Shown here in pieces: positions 48,936 to 53,634 of a stretch of 53,634 nt of DNA. The stretch lies in NCBI GenBank assembly GCA_017479425.1, contig JAFVCD010000024.1:1-53634 (forward strand), in the 5' to 3' direction. A program made the translations under genes and the position numbers. The stretch is from Oscillospiraceae bacterium. Its GTDB lineage: Bacteria > Bacillota > Clostridia > Oscillospirales > Oscillospiraceae. The first letter of the stretch is position 1, and each line of letters starts with the position of its first letter. The notes below the pieces were generated by a model. That model was given only the letters and a program-made list of their open reading frames with translations. It made no database searches and had not been told where the DNA came from.

Positions 48936-50053
48936 AGTTCATCCTTGCCTGCGCCGGAACGGCCGGACATATAAACCCCGCGCTCAGCATTGCGGAGGCG
49001 ATAAAGGAGCTATGGCAGGACGCTGAGATAATGTTTATCGGCGCCGGAAGACCGATGGAAAACCGCCTCATTCCCGAGGCCGGCTATAAAATCGAAAATA
49101 TCCGTATCGAGGGCTTCTCGCGCTCCATGAGCCTCGACGGAATTAAAAAGAACCTCAAAAACGTAAAAAACCTCGTTATGAGCCCGCGCGAGGCGGGAAA
49201 AATCATAGACGAGTTCAAGCCGGACTGCTGCATCGGCACCGGCGGCTACGTCTGCTATCCCGTTATGAAGGCGGCGCATAAGCGCGGTATTCCGACGGCT
49301 CTGCACGAATCAAACGCCGTCCCGGGGCTTGCAAATAAGCTCCTTGACGGCACGGTTGACCGCATCATGGTCGCGTTCAAGGGCACCGAGGGTGCGTATA
49401 AGCACCCGGACAGAGTTGTTTTTACAGGCACCCCGATAAGGGGCGAGTTTGAAACCATCACCCGCGAAAAGGCGAGAGCAGAGCTTGGAATACCCGCAGG
49501 CGCTAAGGTCGTAACCTCGTTCTGGGGCAGCCTCGGAGCCGCGGGAATGAACGCGAAGATGGTGGATTTCATTAAGAAAAACGCCGAAAAGCGCGCGTTT
49601 TACCACATCCACGCCACCGGCGGAGGCAAGGAAGGCTTTGACGGCTTCAAGGAAAAGCTCTATAACGCCGGGCTTTTCAATTACTCAGATTACCTTGACC
49701 TAAGACCGTATATAAACGATATGGGGCGCGTATTTGCCGCCTCCGACCTTGTCATCTGCCGCGCGGGAGCGTCTACGCTCGCGGAGCTTACTGCCGTAGG
49801 CAGAGCGTCGATCCTTGTTCCGAGCGAGATTGCTAACATCAAGCAGGATGAAAACGCGCTCATGGTCGAGCGTGCGGGCGGCGCGAGGATGCTGAGAGAA
49901 AAGGAAACAGACGGCGCGAGGCTCTTTGACGAGGCTTTCGCTCTGCTATCTGACAGTGAAAAAATCGCACAGATGGAAAAGGGCGCCGCTTCGATCGGCG
50001 CGCCGGACTCCAAAAAGCTTATTGAGAAAGTAATTCTGGACATACTGAAATAA
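48932..50053 (+). CDS. murG: UDP-GlcNAc:lipid I transferase MurG
   Basis: Adds GlcNAc to lipid I, forming lipid II at the cytoplasmic membrane face. It has 373 aa and the GT-B fold. LACAGTAGHINPALSIAEAI is the N-terminal G-loop region, GTGGYVCYPVMKAAH follows, and FTGTPIRGEF and VICRAGASTLAELTAVGRASILVP include the UDP-GlcNAc site. It overlaps ftsW by 4 bases. murD, usually between mraY and ftsW, is absent. Confidence 0.96.
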   Translation: MKFILACAGTAGHINPALSIAEAIKELWQDAEIMFIGAGRPMENRLIPEAGYKIENIRIEGFSRSMSLDGIKKNLKNVKNLVMSPREAGKIIDEFKPDCCIGTGGYVCYPVMKAAHKRGIPTALHESNAVPGLANKLLDGTVDRIMVAFKGTEGAYKHPDRVVFTGTPIRGEFETITREKARAELGIPAGAKVVTSFWGSLGAAGMNAKMVDFIKKNAEKRAFYHIHATGGGKEGFDGFKEKLYNAGLFNYSDYLDLRPYINDMGRVFAASDLVICRAGASTLAELTAVGRASILVPSEIANIKQDENALMVERAGGARMLREKETDGARLFDEAFALLSDSEKIAQMEKGAASIGAPDSKKLIEKVILDILK

Positions 50054-50069
50054 CAATTTCGAGCATAAA

Positions 50070-50108
50070 GCATAGTATGACCCGTAAAGAAACGGGGGGA
50101 TACTATGC
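50070..50108 (+). promoter_or_regulatory. Hairpin over the murA translation start
   Basis: GCATAGTAT (50070-50078) pairs perfectly with ATACTATGC (50100-50108). A second 5-bp stem (50081-50085 with 50092-50096, loop AAAGAA) stacks inside it. The 3' arm contains the murA ATG (50105-50107), and the GGGGGGA ribosome site (50094-50100) is partly within the fold. Initiation of murA would need opening of this structure. Confidence 0.6.
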
Positions 50109-51361
50109 AGGAGCTTCTGATAACCGGCGGCAGAAGGCTGTCGGGAGAGATAACGATAAGCGGCGCAAAGAACGCCGTTTTACCGATACTTGCGGCGAGC
50201 CTCATCTCGGGCGGGGTGACGATAATAGAGAACGCTCCGCGCCTTTCGGACGTGGAAAGCTCGCTTGAAATACTGCGGATGCTCGGCTGTGAGGCGAGAT
50301 GGTCGCAGGGGAATCTGTACATCGATTCAAAAAACGCGGCGCGATGCCGAATACCGGCGCCGCTTACGGGAAAAATGCGCTCGAGCGTCATATTTCTGGG
50401 CGCTCTTCTGGCCCGCTTCGGCTCTGCTGTGATAAGCGCGCCGGGAGGCTGTGAGCTTGGAGCAAGACCTGTTGACATTCATCTTCGGGCGATGAGAGCG
50501 CTCGGCGCGAGCGTTTATGAGCTCGCGGGAGATATCTACGCCGCGTGCGAGGCACCGCGGGGAGGATTTATATCGCTTCCGTTCCCGTCTGTGGGAGCGA
50601 CTGAGAATGCGATGATACTCGCCGCCTCGGCAAAGGGCGTTACGGTCATAAAAAACGCCGCGCGGGAGCCGGAAATACGCGACCTTGCAGATTACCTCCG
50701 CGCGCTCGGCGCTGGAGTTTACGGCGCCGGAACGTCGAATATAACGGTTTCCGGCAGGGAGGACTTCAATAAAGAGGTCGTCCACCGGGTGATACCGGAC
50801 AGAATAGAGGCGGCAACCTATATGGCGTGCGTCTGCGCCGCGGGAGGGAGTGCCGCGTTCAAGGGTATAAGAGAGGACGATATGCGCTCTGTCCTTGAGG
50901 TGTTCCGCGCGATGGGCGCGGAGATAAAGACCTCGGGCGATGAGCTTGCGATAGCGGTAAACGGGCGGCTCAGTAGTCCGGGAAGCATAATAACCGCGCC
51001 TTTTCCGGGCTTTCCGACGGACGCTCAGCCGCCGGTCTGCGCCGCGCTTTCAACCTGCGGCGGAACGACTGAGATAGCGGAGACAATTTTTGAAAACCGC
51101 TTTTCCTACGCGCCAGAGCTGCGAAAAATGGGCGGAAGCATAAAGGTCACCGGCACTCTTGCGGTGATTAACGGAGTGGAAAGGCTGCACGGAGAGCGCG
51201 TCTGCGCGCGAGACCTTCGCGGCGGCGCCGCACTTATGGCTGCCGCGCTCGGCGCTGAGGGTGAGAGCCGCATCAGCGGGCTTGAGCACATCAAAAGAGG
51301 TTACGCAGACCCCGAGGGAGCGCTTAAAGCGCTGGGAGCGGAGGTCTTACTGATACAATAG
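50105..51361 (+). CDS. murA: UDP-GlcNAc 1-carboxyvinyltransferase MurA
   Basis: Catalyses the first committed step of peptidoglycan synthesis, adding enolpyruvate from PEP to UDP-GlcNAc. It has 418 aa and the inside-out alpha/beta barrel. ISGAKNAVLP holds Lys22-Asn23. The loop APGGCELGARPVD holds the catalytic cysteine (about residue 116), the residue that fosfomycin modifies, so the enzyme should be of the normal Cys type. The start is fixed by the family N-terminus MxxLxIxGGxxLxG. Its place between murG and divIB, where murC/murB or ddl often stand, resembles the arrangement in some Firmicutes. Confidence 0.95.
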   Translation: MQELLITGGRRLSGEITISGAKNAVLPILAASLISGGVTIIENAPRLSDVESSLEILRMLGCEARWSQGNLYIDSKNAARCRIPAPLTGKMRSSVIFLGALLARFGSAVISAPGGCELGARPVDIHLRAMRALGASVYELAGDIYAACEAPRGGFISLPFPSVGATENAMILAASAKGVTVIKNAAREPEIRDLADYLRALGAGVYGAGTSNITVSGREDFNKEVVHRVIPDRIEAATYMACVCAAGGSAAFKGIREDDMRSVLEVFRAMGAEIKTSGDELAIAVNGRLSSPGSIITAPFPGFPTDAQPPVCAALSTCGGTTEIAETIFENRFSYAPELRKMGGSIKVTGTLAVINGVERLHGERVCARDLRGGAALMAAALGAEGESRISGLEHIKRGYADPEGALKALGAEVLLIQ

Positions 51362-51370
51362 GAGAAAGAA

Positions 51371-52111
51371 ATGGCAAAGAAGAAAAGAAAAACCGGCTCG
51401 CTGAGCGTCTATATTCTCGTGGTGGTAGCGCTTACCGTGATCGCTCTTATAGTCGCGCTCGGCGCCTTCTTCAAGGTCTCTGAGGTGTACGTCTCCGGCG
51501 TCAGAATGCACGAGACGAACGAGGTCGTCGAGGCGTCCGGCATTCGCATCGATGAGAGCATATTCTTCCTCAATGACTCGGCAATCGCGGCGAGAATCAA
51601 AAACGCGCTCGCATACGTCGAGGGCGTAAGGGTTGTGAAGAGTCTGCCAGGCACCGTTACGCTTGAGATCAGCGAGAGCTATCCCGTGGCGTGCGTAGCC
51701 TTTGAGGGAGACCTCTATATCGTTGACAGGAATACGAAGATACTCGAAAAAACCACCGTAGACAAGCGCGAAAGCTACATCGAGCTGCGCGGAATAATCC
51801 CGATAATGCCGAAAGAGGGCGATACCATCGCTCTCGGCGCCGAGAACGCTGTAAAGAGCCAGTATCTGCGCGATACGCTCTCAGGCGTTATGAAGGCTGA
51901 GATCTACGGCGATATAAGCTGGATGGATTTCTCAAATATCAGCGCCATAACCTTCCGGTATAAGAACAGATTTACGGTCGATATCGGCAAAGGCGACAAG
52001 ATCGACGACAAGCTCTGGCTCGTAGGCAAGATAGTTGAGCAGCATCCAAGTCCGGATAAGGGCAGAATCGATGTTTCAAACCCCACGGAGGGGCACTATA
52101 TTGGTGAATAA
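51371..52111 (+). CDS. divIB: Cell-division protein DivIB/FtsQ
   Basis: A bitopic septal protein of 246 aa with a short basic cytoplasmic end (MAKKKRKTG) and one membrane helix (about 11-36). A POTRA domain (FKVSEVYVSGVRMHETNEVVEASGIRIDESIFFLN...LPGTVTLEISESYPVACV) and a beta domain follow. It would form the divisome core complex with FtsL and a DivIC protein. It starts 9 bases after the murA stop with GGAG upstream. Confidence 0.92.
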   Translation: MAKKKRKTGSLSVYILVVVALTVIALIVALGAFFKVSEVYVSGVRMHETNEVVEASGIRIDESIFFLNDSAIAARIKNALAYVEGVRVVKSLPGTVTLEISESYPVACVAFEGDLYIVDRNTKILEKTTVDKRESYIELRGIIPIMPKEGDTIALGAENAVKSQYLRDTLSGVMKAEIYGDISWMDFSNISAITFRYKNRFTVDIGKGDKIDDKLWLVGKIVEQHPSPDKGRIDVSNPTEGHYIGE

Positions 52112-52175
52112 AATGGCTCACAAGGCGTATTATTTCGGTTGAATTACAAAAAATAACGAAAAATAGGAATTTTAC

Positions 52176-52204
52176 TTGACCGAAATAAAAATTGAGTATA
52201 AAAT
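52176..52204 (+). promoter_or_regulatory. ftsZ promoter
   Basis: TTGACC (52176-52181), 17 bases and TAAAAT (52199-52204). It lies in a 169-base AT-rich gap between divIB and ftsZ that contains no ftsA and no other gene. It suggests that ftsZ is also transcribed apart from the rest of the cluster. Confidence 0.65.
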
Positions 52205-52280
52205 AGAAAAGTGATTTTGGAAAATAAGGTAGATTGTCGAATAATGGCAGTCTCTGCAAAAGAATACAGGAGGAAAAGAT

Positions 52281-53396
52281 ATGCCTACAAACAGAGCCAT
52301 TGAACCCGGATCCGATAATGTAGTCAATATAAAGGTAATCGGCGTCGGCGGCGCCGGAAATAACGTTGTCAACCGCATGGTAAAGACCGGCTCCAAGGGC
52401 GCGACCTTTGTTTCACTCAATACCGATAAGCCCGCACTCAGCCTCTCCGCAGCCGATGAGAAGGTTCAGATCGGCGAGAAGCTCACCCACGGTCAGGGCG
52501 CAGGCTCCAACCCTGAGGTCGGCAAGAAGGCCGCTGAGGAGAGCCGAAACAACATCGCAAAGGTTCTCGAGGATACCGATATGGTTTTCATCGCCGCAGG
52601 TATGGGCGGCGGCACCGGTACCGGAGCCGGCCCCGTAGTTGCAGAGATCGCCCGCGAGCAGGGCATTCTCACCGTCGGCGTAGTCACCAAGCCCTTCAGC
52701 TTTGAGGGCAAGCGCCGCATGGATCAGGCGAATGAGGGTATCGCAAACCTTCTCACGAAGGTCGACGCGCTTCTTATCATCCCGAACGATCGCCTCAAGC
52801 ACGCGACCGATCAGAAGCTCACCTTCCAGAACGCATTTGAGATCGCTGACGACGTTCTTCTTCAGGCCGTCAACTCCATCTCTGACCTTGTAACGAATAC
52901 AGGCTTCATTAACCTGGACTTTGCCGATGTAACCGCTATTATGAAGGACGCCGGCTACGCTCACATGGGCGTCGGCCACGCCGCAGGCAAGGGCAAGGCT
53001 GAGGAGGCGGCAAAGAGCGCTATCTCCAGCCCGCTTATGGAGACCAGCATCAACGGCGCCCGTGGAGTTCTCATCAACATCACCGGCTCCACCGATATCG
53101 GACTTGACGATATCGAGGCCGCAGCTTCCCTCGTTCAGGAGGCCGCTCATCCCGATGCTAACATCATCTTCGGCGCGTCCTTTGACGAGAATATGGATGA
53201 TGAGATCCGCGTAACGGTCATTGCGACCCGCTTTGATGAGAAGCCCACTAACAGCTACAAGAATCCGGAGAAGCCCGCCGCCCGCTTTACCGAGGCAGGC
53301 GATAAGAAGGAAGCCGCTCAGGCTGAGGATGCCTCCGCCTCCGCAGCCGGTGAGGACGATCCCTTCAACGAGATATTCAAGATTTTCAACAACTGA
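52281..53396 (+). CDS. ftsZ: Cell-division GTPase FtsZ
   Basis: The tubulin-like protein that forms the Z ring. It has 371 aa. [13 protein letters not shown] (about 21-33) and the tubulin signature GGGTGTG (109-115) bind [13 protein letters not shown] and [22 protein letters not shown] are typical. A variable Ala/Pro/Glu-rich linker follows about residue 325, and the end [13 protein letters not shown] is a slightly unusual conserved C-terminal peptide (family: D(I/V)PxFL/I). AGGAGG stands 7 bases before the ATG. An IS3-type element begins within 40 bases of the stop. Confidence 0.97.
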   Translation: MPTNRAIEPGSDNVVNIKVIGVGGAGNNVVNRMVKTGSKGATFVSLNTDKPALSLSAADEKVQIGEKLTHGQGAGSNPEVGKKAAEESRNNIAKVLEDTDMVFIAAGMGGGTGTGAGPVVAEIAREQGILTVGVVTKPFSFEGKRRMDQANEGIANLLTKVDALLIIPNDRLKHATDQKLTFQNAFEIADDVLLQAVNSISDLVTNTGFINLDFADVTAIMKDAGYAHMGVGHAAGKGKAEEAAKSAISSPLMETSINGARGVLINITGSTDIGLDDIEAAASLVQEAAHPDANIIFGASFDENMDDEIRVTVIATRFDEKPTNSYKNPEKPAARFTEAGDKKEAAQAEDASASAAGEDDPFNEIFKIFNN

Positions 53397-53434
53397 TCTG
53401 AAAAAATATAGCCCCCGCGGTCATCTGACTGAAG

Positions 53435-53454
53435 TGAACCCCAAAAGTTAGACA
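53435..53454. repeat. Terminal inverted repeat of IS3/IS150-type element
   Basis: TGAACCCCAAAAGTTAGACA begins with TG and matches the general pattern of IS150-subgroup ends (TG-ACCCC-AAA-GTTAGAC). It lies 8 bases outside the transposase stop codon, as expected for the right end of the element. The other end is outside the window. Confidence 0.8.
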
Positions 53455-53462
53455 TTTTAAAA

Positions 53463-53634
53463 TTAGGCGACCTGAAGGGTCTGGTATCTGTGTTGAGCAG
53501 GTGTCAGGCCCTTTAGTTTTAGCTTGATCCTGCGATTATTGTAGTAGTCGAGGTAGTCAACGAGCTCAGACTTGAAATGCTCCAGGGAGTCAAATTTCTG
53601 GAGATAGAGCAGCTCTGACTTGAGCAGACCGAAG
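53463..53634 (-). CDS. IS3-family transposase OrfB, C-terminal fragment (cut by window)
   Basis: The last 56 residues of an OrfB (DDE) transposase are encoded. LLKSELLYLQKFDSLEHFKSELVDYLDYYNNRRIKLKLKGLTPAQHR shows the typical end of the rve integrase core, with E in FKSE(L) and the closing YYNNxRxKxKLKGLTPxQ. The stop codon is TAA (53463-53465). The rest of the gene lies beyond position 53634. No frameshift is seen in the visible part. Confidence 0.88.
   Translation of the reverse strand, partial: FGLLKSELLYLQKFDSLEHFKSELVDYLDYYNNRRIKLKLKGLTPAQHRYQTLQVA

Larger units (their letters stand above)
53435..53634 (-). mobile_element. IS3-family (IS150-like) insertion sequence, 3' end only
   Basis: The terminal repeat at 53435-53454 plus the transposase C-terminus identify an IS3-family element that continues past the window edge. 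It sits about 40 bases after the ftsZ stop, oriented opposite to ftsZ. Confidence 0.85.

Noticed and set aside
50077-50268. Upstream overlapping reading frame starting inside the murA leader
   Set aside because: It runs out of frame through the start of murA, has a poor start context and encodes a low-complexity shadow. The hairpin explains the sequence better.
1-53634. CRISPR array, prophage or rRNA/tRNA genes
   Set aside because: No regularly spaced identical repeats, no phage structural or integrase genes, and no rRNA or tRNA-like cloverleaf were seen on either strand.

Overview
The window is a GC-rich (mostly about 55-65 % G+C), densely packed bacterial chromosome segment. It looks like a spore-forming, meso-diaminopimelate-type member of the Clostridia (Bacillota), probably a gut Oscillospirales-like lineage. 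Evidence: SpoIIE and a SpoVD-type PASTA penicillin-binding protein, a MurE with the DNPR (meso-DAP) signature, Clostridia-type gene order around mutS2-uvrC-rsmD-mraZ, strong AGGAGG ribosome sites and TTGACA/TATAAT promoters. The exact genus cannot be told from the sequence alone. There is no rRNA, tRNA or CRISPR array in the window.

Layout. 1-2226: two intergenic hairpins, wecB (minus), and an XRE/zinc-ribbon regulator. 2227-5391: spoIIE (minus) under a promoter with the unusual 21-bp spacer of Spo0A-activated promoters, and a DUF975 membrane protein. 5428-8899: a minus-strand sulfur-related operon metY > mnmA > small wHTH-like protein > tcdA with a consensus sigma-A promoter and a possible operator. 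9127-17811: a six-gene transport operon that joins a sugar-type ABC importer (giant lipoprotein, two permeases, MalK-like ATPase) to an efflux-style periplasmic adaptor and a reduced MacB-like membrane protein. This is the most unusual gene set in the window. 17906-25360: MATE transporter, family-4 uracil-DNA glycosylase, PcrA helicase, HAD phosphatase, THUMP-type rRNA methyltransferase, lipid kinase.

25396-33800 is a regulatory island: an XRE regulator with an inverted repeat around its promoter, then two divergent BlaI/BlaR-type repressor/sensor-protease pairs. Each pair has its own operator palindromes, and one sensor is 1443 aa long. 34005-40645: a DUF2461 protein, mutS2, an HPr-like protein in which the phosphorylatable His15 is Arg while Ser46 is kept (Crh-like), uvrC, rsmD and a coiled-coil protein with a structured mRNA leader.

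40793-53396 is the division and cell-wall (dcw) cluster: mraZ, rsmH, ftsL, spoVD/ftsI, murE, mraY, ftsW/spoVE, murG, murA, divIB, ftsZ. It starts at a promoter carrying MraZ-box repeats. It lacks murF, murD, murC and ftsA, which are usual members. murA has its start codon and ribosome site inside a hairpin. Just after ftsZ the window runs into the 3' end of an IS3-family (IS150-like) element. No gene-free stretch exceeds about 250 bases; the larger gaps are described in the feature list.
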